Positions 53,849-62,300 of a DNA stretch of 64,000 nucleotides are shown in pieces. The stretch lies in NCBI GenBank assembly GCA_963750935.1, contig CAVVSR010000009.1, positions 744,001 to 808,000 on the forward strand, written 5' to 3'. Positions within the stretch are counted from its first letter, which is position 1. Every line of letters starts with the position of its first letter. The position numbers were made by a program, and so were the translations under genes. The stretch comes from JACCXG01 sp963750935. Its GTDB lineage: Bacteria; Acidobacteriota; Vicinamibacteria; Vicinamibacterales; 2-12-FULL-66-21. The notes under the pieces were generated by a model. The model saw nothing but the letters and a program-made list of their open reading frames with translations. It did no database searches and was not told the DNA's origin.

Positions 53849-54031
53849 TTACTGGTGAGGTCCGTCGTGTGATGGCTGCCGCCACAGTGTGTCGACGAAG
53901 ATTCGAACCGACCCGCCTGCCGTTCGGATGTACTCGACCTTGCCGCTCGCGATCCAGTTGTAGATCGTTCGGCGGCTGACACCGACCAGCTCGCAGGCCT
54001 TCATGATGGAAATTGTTTTGCGATCGTTCAT
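53849..54031 (-). CDS. excisionase-family (MerR-like HTH_17) small DNA-binding protein
   Basis: From ATG 54031 the 60-residue protein is almost only a helix-turn-helix: MKACELVGVSRRTIYNWIAS with the wing GKVEYIRTAGGSVRIFVDTL. This is the excisionase/HTH_17 type used by phage excisionases and by small chromosomal regulators. No integrase, att site or other mobile gene is nearby, so a chromosomal regulatory role is more likely. A longer frame (to 54109) has no support. AGAAGG stands upstream. It is divergent from the NtrC-type gene with a 193-nt gap. Confidence 0.8.
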   Translation of the reverse strand: MNDRKTISIMKACELVGVSRRTIYNWIASGKVEYIRTAGGSVRIFVDTLWRQPSHDGPHQ

Positions 54032-54180
54032 GATGCGCAACCTTCTGAGGTTCGGTGAAGTTATCGGAGCGGAATGAAGGACCCTGTAGAGCACTCGCGA
54101 TGCGTTCACGATTGACAGCCACGGAACAGCGCAACAGCTGCAGCATCGACGCGCGGCTGGTCGCGTCCGTGGCGTGATTG

Positions 54181-54220
54181 ACCGCCCCGATTGGCGGTGT
54201 CACAATACCGACCGCTCGTC
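54181..54220 (+). promoter_or_regulatory. operator/promoter region before the NtrC-type gene
   Basis: ACCGCC (54181-54186) and GGCGGT (54193-54198) form a perfect inverted repeat with a 6-nt spacer. It runs directly into TGTCACAATAC (54198-54208) with CGTC at 54217-54220, the same composite motif as at 20594-20616. The ATG is at 54225. Confidence 0.4.
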
Positions 54221-54224
54221 CTAA

Positions 54225-55619
54225 ATGGCTGATACCCAAAAACATCTGCTCATCGTCGATGACGAGGGCACGCTGCGATCAGCCATCGCCGAACGGCTTG
54301 CCGACCATGGTTTCGCGGTCGAGCAGGCGGGCTCCGGCGAGGAAGCCCAGCAGCGCCTGGCCGAGTTCGCCTTCGACATCCTCATCACCGACCTCCGACT
54401 CCCGGGCATCGGCGGCCGTGAGGTCCTCGACGCCGCGCTCGAGCGATATCCCGACATCATCGGCATCGTCATCACCGGATATGGCACGGTGAAGGATGCG
54501 GTCGACGCCATCAAGCAGGGCGCCGCCGACTTCATCACCAAGCCCTTTCAGTTCGATGCCCTGCTCCACGTGCTGCGATCCGCCATCGAGCAGCGGCGGC
54601 TGAAGTCCGAGAACGCCTACCTGCGGTCGCAGCTCGAAGATCGATATCGGATCGACGGGCTCGTTGGACGCAGCCGCGTGATGCGCGATCTGTTTCAGCT
54701 GCTCGAGACGGTCGCAGCGACCTCGAGCACGGTCCTCATCACCGGTGAGACGGGCACCGGCAAGGAGCTGGCGGCCCGGGCGATTCATCACAACAGCGCG
54801 CGGCGCGCCAACCGGTTCGTGGCGCTGAACTGCAGCGCGATCCCGGAAACGCTCCTCGAAGCGGAGCTGTTCGGTCACGCCCGGGGGGCCTTCACGGGCG
54901 CCGTCGGCACCCGACAGGGACGCGTCGAACAGGCCCATAAAGGCACGCTGTTTCTCGACGAGGTCGGCACGATGAGCCCGGCGCTGCAGTCCAAGCTGCT
55001 GCGCGTGCTCCAGGAACGCGAGTTCGAGCGGGTCGGCGATTCGCACACCATCAAGATCGACGTGCGCGTCATCGCCGCGACCCACTCCGACCTCGCGAAG
55101 ATGGTGGCCGAGGGCACGTTCCGCGAGGACCTGTTCTACCGGTTGAACGTGCTGCCCGTGCAGCTGCCGCCGCTGCGCGATCGGCGCGAAGACATCCCGC
55201 TGCTGGTGCAGCACTTCCTCCAGCGGCTCGCCGCCGACAACGGGCGCGGTGCGATGACCGTGTCGCAGGAAGCGACGCGCCGGCTGATGGCCTACCGCTG
55301 GCCCGGCAACGTTCGGCAGCTCGAGAATGCCGTCGAGCGCGCGCTGGCCTTCAGCCAGGGACGCTCGCACATCGACGTCCAGGATCTGCCGCCAGAAGTC
55401 CAGAATCAGTCCGCCATCGTCGAAGGGGCCGACACCTGGCTGCCCGAAGACGGCATCGACTTCGAGCGCTACATCGAAGGTATCGAGCTCTCGCTGATCA
55501 AGCGGTCGCTCGAGCGGACGCGCGGCAACAAGCGTCAAGCCGCGCGGCTCCTCAACTTGAAGCGCACGACGCTGATCGAAAAGCTGAAGCGCCTCGAACC
55601 CCATCAGGCGACGGAATAA
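54225..55619 (+). CDS. sigma54-dependent NtrC-type response regulator
   Basis: The 464-residue protein has a REC domain with acidic pocket and phospho-Asp (HLLIVDDEGTLRSAIAERLA, FDILITDLRLPGIGG, FITKPFQFDAL), an AAA+ sigma54 domain (TVLITGETGTGKELAARAIH Walker A, RGAFTGAVGTRQGRVEQAHK with the GAFTGA loop, GTLFLDEVGTM Walker B, a late RWPGNVRQLENAVERAL) and a Fis-type HTH (IKRSLERTRGNKRQAARLLN). It activates sigma54 promoters when phosphorylated. No RpoN gene or obvious -24/-12 promoter is seen nearby. Its cognate kinase is not adjacent unless it is the hybrid kinase at 50840. Confidence 0.95.
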   Translation: MADTQKHLLIVDDEGTLRSAIAERLADHGFAVEQAGSGEEAQQRLAEFAFDILITDLRLPGIGGREVLDAALERYPDIIGIVITGYGTVKDAVDAIKQGAADFITKPFQFDALLHVLRSAIEQRRLKSENAYLRSQLEDRYRIDGLVGRSRVMRDLFQLLETVAATSSTVLITGETGTGKELAARAIHHNSARRANRFVALNCSAIPETLLEAELFGHARGAFTGAVGTRQGRVEQAHKGTLFLDEVGTMSPALQSKLLRVLQEREFERVGDSHTIKIDVRVIAATHSDLAKMVAEGTFREDLFYRLNVLPVQLPPLRDRREDIPLLVQHFLQRLAADNGRGAMTVSQEATRRLMAYRWPGNVRQLENAVERALAFSQGRSHIDVQDLPPEVQNQSAIVEGADTWLPEDGIDFERYIEGIELSLIKRSLERTRGNKRQAARLLNLKRTTLIEKLKRLEPHQATE

Positions 55620-55626
55620 GGTCTTC

Positions 55627-56805
55627 ATGCCGCCACGCTTTGCGTACTGGACGATCATCCTCGAAGGCAAGCCGACCGCCTTCCGCGCGCAGCAGCGCGA
55701 AGATCTGCTTCCCACGTTCAAGCAGCTCCAGGCCAAGCACCCGGACGTGGTCATGAAGTGGTTCGTGCGCGGACGCCTGTGGGAATCCCCGGAAGAAGCG
55801 GAGGCCGCACGGCGCGGCGCCACGACGGAGCGGAGGCCGGCGGCGTGGCGGCCTGGCGGCGAACATCGCGACCCACGCGCGCGCTTCGACGTGCCGCGCG
55901 ACGAGAAGCGCCGCCGCTTCGCGGCGAAGCTTCGCCGCGACACTGGCGGTCCATCCGACGCCCCACCCGATCAGGACACCCCGCCGGCGGATCGTCCGGA
56001 AGAGCAGAAGCCGATCCGGCCCGATCGCAGCGGTCCCGGAAAACCTGCTGGCGAACGTGACCGCTGGAAGCCGCGTCCGCCGATGGGCGCCGGTCGTCCG
56101 GAAGAGCGCAAGCCGTTCCGGCCCGATCGCAGCGGGCCCGGAAAACCTGCCGGTGACCGCGACCGCTGGAAGCCGCGTCCGCCGATGGGTGCCGGTCGTC
56201 CGGAAGAGCGCAAGCCGTTCCGGCCCGATCGCAGCGGGCCCGGAAAACCTGCCGGTGACCGCGACCGCTGGAAGCCGCGTCCGCCGATGGGCGCCGGTCG
56301 TCCGGAGGATCGCAAGCCATTCCGACCCGATCGCAGCGGTCCGGCAAAGCCTGCCGGCGATCGTGCCAGTTGGCGTCCCCCGAAGAGTGGCGGCAGTCCG
56401 GATCAGCGCGATCGGCGTCCACCGAGCGCAGGTCAAGGCGGCCCGTCGGACGGTGTGAAAGGACGGCCACCGCAAGGCCGCCCGCCACAAGGCCGCCCGC
56501 CACAGGGGCGACCTCCGCAAGGCCGGCCTCCGCAAGGTCGCCCCCCGCAGGGACGGCCTCCAGAGGGACGCGATCAACGCCAGCGGCCGGCCGGCTCCGG
56601 CGATCGGCCCTCCGGCAACCGCCCCGGCGGATTCCGTCAAGGACCTCGTGATAGCAACCGCAACCGGAAGCCTGGCGGGCCAGGCCAGGGCCGAGGCGGC
56701 GGAGGGAGTGGGGGAGCGGCAGCCGGCGGCGGCGGGACCGGAGGAGGAGGCGGCCGTGGGGGCGGCCGCGGCGGCGGACCCAGAGGCGGCTCCGGATCCG
56801 CATGA
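55627..56805 (+). CDS. Pro/Arg/Gly-rich disordered repeat protein with conserved N-terminal domain
   Basis: The 392-residue protein has three parts. Residues 1-65 look like a folded domain (FAYWTIILEGKPTAFRAQQR, VVMKWFVRGRLWESPEEAEA) that I cannot name. Residues about 123-258 are four copies of a 34-residue unit (PEERKPFRPDRSGPGKPAGD then RDRWKPRPPMGAG). Residues 279-313 are GRPPQ six times plus GRPPE. The C-terminus is Gly-rich with RGG-like turns (GGGGRGGGRGGGPRGGSGSA). Composition resembles RNA-binding, phase-separating proteins. The gene starts 7 nt after the NtrC-type stop and overlaps the Dabb start (ATGA), so it is in the same operon. No homologue function is known to me. Confidence 0.8.
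   Translation: MPPRFAYWTIILEGKPTAFRAQQREDLLPTFKQLQAKHPDVVMKWFVRGRLWESPEEAEAARRGATTERRPAAWRPGGEHRDPRARFDVPRDEKRRRFAAKLRRDTGGPSDAPPDQDTPPADRPEEQKPIRPDRSGPGKPAGERDRWKPRPPMGAGRPEERKPFRPDRSGPGKPAGDRDRWKPRPPMGAGRPEERKPFRPDRSGPGKPAGDRDRWKPRPPMGAGRPEDRKPFRPDRSGPAKPAGDRASWRPPKSGGSPDQRDRRPPSAGQGGPSDGVKGRPPQGRPPQGRPPQGRPPQGRPPQGRPPQGRPPEGRDQRQRPAGSGDRPSGNRPGGFRQGPRDSNRNRKPGGPGQGRGGGGSGGAAAGGGGTGGGGGRGGGRGGGPRGGSGSA
55993..56400 (+). repeat. 102-bp in-frame tandem repeat, 4 copies
   Basis: Units begin at 55993, 56095, 56197 and 56299, each 102 bp (34 codons). Copies 2 and 3 differ at one base by eye; copies 1 and 4 are more diverged. They lie inside the disordered-protein gene and keep its frame. Confidence 0.92.
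56461..56565 (+). repeat. 15-bp in-frame repeat encoding GRPPQ, 7 units
   Basis: Seven 15-bp units encode GRPPQ (the last GRPPE). Third codon positions vary between units while the peptide stays constant, pointing to selection on the protein. Confidence 0.9.
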
Positions 56806-57146
56806 TCGTCCACGTCGTTCTGTTCAAGCCGCAGTCAGCGCTTGCCGCTGACGAGCGGCGCAAGATCCTGCACACGCTGATGGCTTCGCTCAAACAGTGC
56901 CCGACGGTGCGCGGCTGCCGGATTGGGCGCCGAGTGCGGCATGGCCTGCCGGGATACGAGCAGGCCATGGAGGCGGACTACGAATACGCGCTGCTGCTGG
57001 AATTCGACGACGTGCAGGGGCTGAAGGACTACCTGGAGCACCCTGCCCACACGCAGCTCGGACAGGTGTTCTCAGGCTCGTCGTCTTCAGCGCTCGCTTA
57101 CGACTATCAGATGGTGCCGCTCGACGCGGCCGAACAGATGCTGTAG
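56802..57146 (+). CDS. Dabb (stress-responsive alpha/beta barrel) domain protein
   Basis: The 114-residue protein opens MIVHVVLFKPQSALAADERR, the typical Dabb start (xxHVVLFK), and has YEYALLLEFDDVQGLKDYLE and HPAHTQLGQVFSGS. Dabb proteins are small dimeric alpha/beta barrels, some enzymatic (polyketide cyclase-like), most of unknown role. ATG 56802 overlaps the stop of the disordered protein gene (ATGA). It is convergent with dusB. Confidence 0.9.
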   Translation: MIVHVVLFKPQSALAADERRKILHTLMASLKQCPTVRGCRIGRRVRHGLPGYEQAMEADYEYALLLEFDDVQGLKDYLEHPAHTQLGQVFSGSSSSALAYDYQMVPLDAAEQML

Positions 57147-57159
57147 CGCGGAGGCCGCT

Positions 57160-58226
57160 TCAGCAGCCGACCGCCTGCGGGCGATCGTCCGGCTGCGGCT
57201 GCAGGAAGAACGCCTCGATCGTCTCGCGCAGCTGCGCGATCGACTCGGCGGAATTGATCGCCACTCGCAGGTGTGAGCCGTTGTCGAGCCCCTTGGTGTA
57301 CCACGAGTTCAGTGCGCGCAGCTTGTTGATGACCCAGCGTTCGCGCCCTCGTGCGGGGCCCTCGGGTACGGGAATCTGCCCGGGCGCGACGTGCCGGAAT
57401 CCTTCCTTCTCGCCGCAGCGCTCGGTGAGCAGCAAATCGACATAGTCGAGCAGGAAGCGGCCGCGCTCGGCGGCGGAGATCTCGCGGGCGTGCCTGCCGT
57501 CCGCCAGCGCTGACGCCTGTTCGAAGATCCAGGGATTTCTCAGCGCGCCCCGGCCCACGAGCACGCCGCGGATCGACGAGTTGCGCAGCCGATCGATCAA
57601 CTGCTGCGGCTCGATGCAGTCGCCGCTGCCAAAGACCGGAATCTTCACGCCCGCGGCAACCGCCGCAATCAGGTCCCAGTCCGAGAATCCCGAATACGAC
57701 TGCGCCGCCGTGCGCCCATGGACCGTCACCGCGGACGCACCGGCATCTTCGATCCGCCGCGCCAGTTCGGGTGCGTTGATCGTGGCCTCGTCCCAGCCGG
57801 CGCGCATCTTGACGGTGACGGGAATCTTCACCGCCCGCACCATCGCGCCGACCACCGCAGCGGCATGCTGCGGCTCACGCATCAGGCTGCAACCCGCATT
57901 GTGCTTGGAGATCTTCGGGACGGGGCATCCCATGTTCACGTCGACGATGTCGGCGCCCATGCCCTCGACGATCTGTGCCGCCGCCGCCATCTTCTGGGGA
58001 TCGCCGCCGAAGATCTGGATCGAGACCGGTCGCTCTTCCTCGGTGTATTCGGCGTATCCAGCGTGCGGTCGATGCCGCGCACCAGGCCTTCCGAGCTGAC
58101 CATCTCGCTGACGACGAGACCGCACCCGCCGCGCCGCTTGACCAGACGGCGAAAGGCGGTGTCCGTCATGCCCGCCATCGGCGCGAGCGCAAACGGCGGG
58201 GTGAGATCGATGGTTCCGATTTTCAT
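57160..58226 (-). CDS. dusB: tRNA-dihydrouridine synthase (frame break near 58062)
   Basis: The N-terminus KIGTIDLTPPFALAPMAGMT (from ATG 58226) and the rest carry Dus motifs: VSIQIFGGDPQKMAAAAQIV, VDVNMGCPVPKISKHNAGCS (catalytic Cys in NMGCP), VTVHGRTAAQSYSGFSDWDL and GVLVGRGALRNPWIF. It uses FMN and NADPH to reduce uridines in the tRNA D-loop. The frame breaks near 58062, where adding one G (CTGGGATAC) restores TLGYAEYTEEERPVS. The protein is about 355 residues, slightly longer than E. coli DusB. It lies downstream of the surA-like gene on the same strand. Confidence 0.9.
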
Positions 58227-58269
58227 GCTGACGAGCGGAGGTCCTCAGGGCACCAGCACGGGCCCGTGT

Positions 58270-59340
58270 TCATCCCTGACTGGTGGCGAGCTCGTTGAGC
58301 ACCTGGTCGTACGCCTTCTTGAGCTCCTGGTTCTTCCACTCGATGATGGCCTGGCTGCGCACGCGGCTCAGGAACTTGCGAACCTCCTGACGCTGACGTT
58401 CAGCGTGGACGCGCTCGGCGACGACGTCGCGAACGCTGTCGAACGGCTCGAGCGCCGCTTCCTTGAGCGTCTCCAGCTTCAGGATCTGGTAGCCGCGCGC
58501 CGCCCTGATCGGTGGCGTCACCTCACCGGGCTTCATCGACTTGACCATCTTCTGCAGCGCGTCGGAGAGCTCGGAGACGTTGATCGGGCCGATCAGCCCG
58601 CCGGTGGACTTCGACGGCGCGGCCGAAACCTCGGTGGCCACCGTCCCGAAATCCTCGCCCGCGAGAATCCGCCCGCGGATCGCAATCGCGCGCTGACGCG
58701 CGTCGTCGTCCTGCGCGACGTTGATCGCCGCCTGTCCCTTCTGGTTGGAGGTCGGAATCTCGACCAGGATCTCGCGAAGCGTGACGTTCGCGCCCTTGGT
58801 GAACTCCACCGGATGATTCAGGTAGTACTGGCGCGCTTCTTCCTCGGTGATCGAGAGCTTGGAGCCGACCTCTTCGCGCCGGACCTGCGAGATCATGAAC
58901 TGGCGCTCGACCTGACGGCGCAGGTCGTCGATGGTCATGCCTTCCTGCTTCAACGCCGCCATGAACTTCTGGTCGTCCTGCAGGTTCTGCTCGGTGCGGA
59001 TCGACGTCAGCCACTCCTTGAACTGTTCGTCGCGCAGGCGGTAGCCACGCTCCTTGGCCAGCTGGATCATCAGCATGTCGTCGATGACCTCGACGAGAAT
59101 CAGCGGTGTGACCTCGGCCAGCAGCTTCTTCAGCTGCTCGTCGTTCTTGACCGCTTCCGGCGTGATGTCCTGCTTCATCCGCGCGCGGATCGCTTCGATC
59201 TGCCGCGCCTCCAGCTCGGTCTTCGTGACGATCTCGCCGTTCACCTTCACCAGCACCTGCTCGATGATCTCGGCCCGCATCGGCGCGACGAGCATGGCCA
59301 TGACCGCGAGGGAGACGGCGACGCGACTGATTTTTTTCAT
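58270..59340 (-). CDS. SurA-like periplasmic peptidyl-prolyl isomerase
   Basis: From ATG 59340 (MKKISRVAVSLAVMAMLVAP) the 356-residue protein has a leader, a SurA N-terminal helical domain (EIIEQVLVKVNGEIVTKTEL, LVEVIDDMLMIQLAKERGYR) and a parvulin domain (VTLREILVEIPTSNQKGQAA, GEDFGTVATEVSAAPSKSTG, LIGPINVSELSDALQKMVKS). It is a foldase/chaperone for outer membrane proteins. It begins 27 nt after the mfd stop and probably depends on the mfd transcript. A MFQRLS extension to 59361 is less likely. Confidence 0.93.
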   Translation of the reverse strand: MKKISRVAVSLAVMAMLVAPMRAEIIEQVLVKVNGEIVTKTELEARQIEAIRARMKQDITPEAVKNDEQLKKLLAEVTPLILVEVIDDMLMIQLAKERGYRLRDEQFKEWLTSIRTEQNLQDDQKFMAALKQEGMTIDDLRRQVERQFMISQVRREEVGSKLSITEEEARQYYLNHPVEFTKGANVTLREILVEIPTSNQKGQAAINVAQDDDARQRAIAIRGRILAGEDFGTVATEVSAAPSKSTGGLIGPINVSELSDALQKMVKSMKPGEVTPPIRAARGYQILKLETLKEAALEPFDSVRDVVAERVHAERQRQEVRKFLSRVRSQAIIEWKNQELKKAYDQVLNELATSQG

Positions 59341-59367
59341 AATGCTAAGTCTCTGGAACACAACATC

Positions 59368-62300
59368 TTATCGCATCGTCCCGCCTGCACTCAACTCCCG
59401 CAGGAGCCCGGCCACTCGAGTGAAGACGCCACCCTCCGCGCGGGGGTCCTCACGGGCGGGACGCATGATCTCGTCCCGGGTGAAGCCGCCAGTGACCTCA
59501 CCAGCTCTGGCGCGGGCCGTCCACCACGACCCGGCCGCGACGGGGTCTCCCTTGGTCTTCTGCCGACCCCCTGGAGGTCCTGAGGGACGTCGTGGCGCGG
59601 CTGCCGCGGCGCGGAGGTCGAGCTTCAGCGTTGCCGGCGGAACCATGACGACGTCGGCACGCTCCTGGACGACCCTGAACAGCCATTGCGGGTCGAGCTT
59701 GGCGTCCGGCCTGAACTTTAGGACGACAATCTGGGCCTCGCGGTCGACGGATTCGAGGCCGATCCGGTCCGCCATGAGCCTGATCGACGCATATTCGGCC
59801 AGGTTGAGCACCGAATCAGGTGGTACGCCGTACCGGTCGCGGACCTCATCCATGAGACGGTCGAGCTCGGCATCGTTGCGGACGGCGGCAAACCGTCGGT
59901 AGACGGTCAGCCGCTGGTTCATGTCGGGGATGTACTCGTCGTCGATCCGCAGGTCGACCCGCAGGTTGACGTTGGCGCGAATCTCGTCCTCGATCTCCTC
60001 GCCCTTGAGCTCCTTGATCGTCTGCTCGAGCAGCTTCATGTACATGTCGAAGCCGACCGCCTCGATGTGCCCGCTCTGCTCGCCGCCCAGCAGGTTGCCT
60101 GCGCCCCGGATCTCGAGGTCGAGCGCCGCGACACGGAAGCCGCTGCCCAGGTCGCTGAACTCCCGGATGGCCGCCAGGCGCTTCTTGGCGACCGGTGACA
60201 ATGCCTCCTCGGGAGGAATCAGGAGATAGGCATAGGCACGCCGGTCGGAGCGCCCGACCCGCCCGCGCAACTGGTAGAGCTGTGAGAGCCCGTAACGATC
60301 GGCCCGGTTGATGATCATCGTGTTGGCGTTGGAGATGTCGAGCCCGTTCTCGATGATCGTGGTCGCAAGCAGCACGTCGTACTTGTGGCCGACGAAATCC
60401 ACCATCACGCGCTCGAGCGCGTCCTCGTCCATCTGCCCGTGCGCGACGGCCACCTTGGCCTCGGGCACCAGCCGCGTGATCAGATTCCCGAGCGAGTAGA
60501 TCGACTCCACCCGGTTGTGGACGAAGTAGATCTGGCCGCCGCGCTCCATTTCGGTCCGGATGGCGCGCGAGATCACCGCCTGGTCGAACTTCACGACATT
60601 GGTCTGGATCGACAGCCGATCCTTCGGCGGGGTCTCGATGATCGACATGTCGCGGATGCCCGCGAGCGACATGTTCAGCGTGCGCGGGATCGGCGTCGCC
60701 GTCATCGTCAGGACGTCCACACGCTTGCGGAGCTGCTTGATCTTCTCCTTGTGCCCGACGCCGAAGCGCTGTTCCTCGTCGACGACGAGGAGGCCGAGGT
60801 CGCGAAAGACGACGTCCTTCGACAGCAGGCGGTGCGTGCCGACGATGATCTCGACCTTGCCCGCGGCGAGGTCCTCGAGGGTCGCCTTCTGCTCCGCCTT
60901 GCTGCGGAAGCGGCTGACCATGTCGGTGCGGACCGGGAATGCCGCGAACCGGCTCTTCAGCGTCTTGAGATGCTGGAACGCGAGCACGGTGGTGGGCGCC
61001 AGGACCGCCACCTGCTTGCCGTCCATGACCGCCTTGAACGCCGCCCGCATGGCGACCTCGGTCTTGCCATAGCCGACGTCGCCGCACAGCAGCCGGTCCA
61101 TGGTCGTGGACGACTCCATGTCGGCCTTGATGTCGCCGATCGCGGTCCGCTGGTCCACCGTCAGGTCCCACTCGAACGCGTCCTCGAACTCCTGCTGCCA
61201 GTGCGAGTCGGGACTGAATGCGTGACCGGCCATCGCCTTGCGCGCGGCGTAGAGCTTCAGCAGCTCCTCGGCCATGTCGCGCATCGCCTTCTTGACGCGG
61301 GTCTTGGCCTTTTCCCAGGTGGTGCCGCCCAGCCTGTCGAGCGCCGGCCGCGCCGCGCCGGTGTAGCGCTGCACGAGATCGAGGCGCTCGACCGGGACGA
61401 AGAGCTTGTCTTCGCCGGCGTAGCGGAGCTCCATGAACTCCTGCGGCTCGATGCCGACCTCGATCCGCTTGAGGCCGACGAACACGCCGATGCCGTGATC
61501 GACGTGGACGACCAGATCGTCGACCTTCAGGTCCCGGAAATCGGACAGGAAGGTGCGTGCCGCCGACTTGCGGCGCTCGTGGACCTTGCGCTCCTCCTCG
61601 AAGACGTCGGTCTCGGCCCAGAGCTGGAGACCGGCATCGGGCAGGCGGAAGCCGCGCGACAGATAGCCGGTGCCGACGAGCACCGGAGTACGGTTCGCGT
61701 CCTCGGCGCGTTCAATCGGCACCGCGAGGATGTCGTAGTCGGCGAGCAGCTCGGTGGTGCGCTCGGCGCGCCCCGCCGAGTTCGCGATGAAGATGACGGT
61801 GTCGCCGCGTTCGCGGCCGCGGCGAATCTCGGCGACCCAGTCCTGCACGCGGCCGTTGAATTCCATGGCCGGCTGACAGGAGACGTGCAGGCTCTGGCCC
61901 GGTGCGTCGTCCGCGCCGATCTCGAGGCTCTCGAGGGCGACGGCCTGCTGCAGGCGGCTGCGCACCTCGGGCCACTCGACAACGATCTCCGACGGCGGCA
62001 GGGCTCGATTGCCCTTGGCGACCGCCTCGTCGTAGCTGGCGTGAATCTGCTGCGAGAGCTTCTCGCCGTGCGCGTGCACCTCGTCCGGCTCCGACACCAG
62101 CAGCAGCGGCCGCTCACCCAGCCACCAGTAATCGAAGACACTCGCCGATCGATCCGGCCGCTCGTCATCGCCGGGCGTGATCAGCTCCTGCAGCGGCGCG
62201 ATCGCGGTCTGGTCCAGCGAGGCGGTGGATCGCTGCGTGGCCGCGTCGTAGGCACGGATCGACTCGATCGTGTCGCCCATGAACTCGAGCCGCAGCGGCT

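Noticed and set aside
55552..56640. - strand ORF opposite the repeat protein, with regular repeats
   Set aside because: The repeats are only the complement of the 102-bp tandem repeat. The + strand has a good start, operon overlaps and normal codon use.
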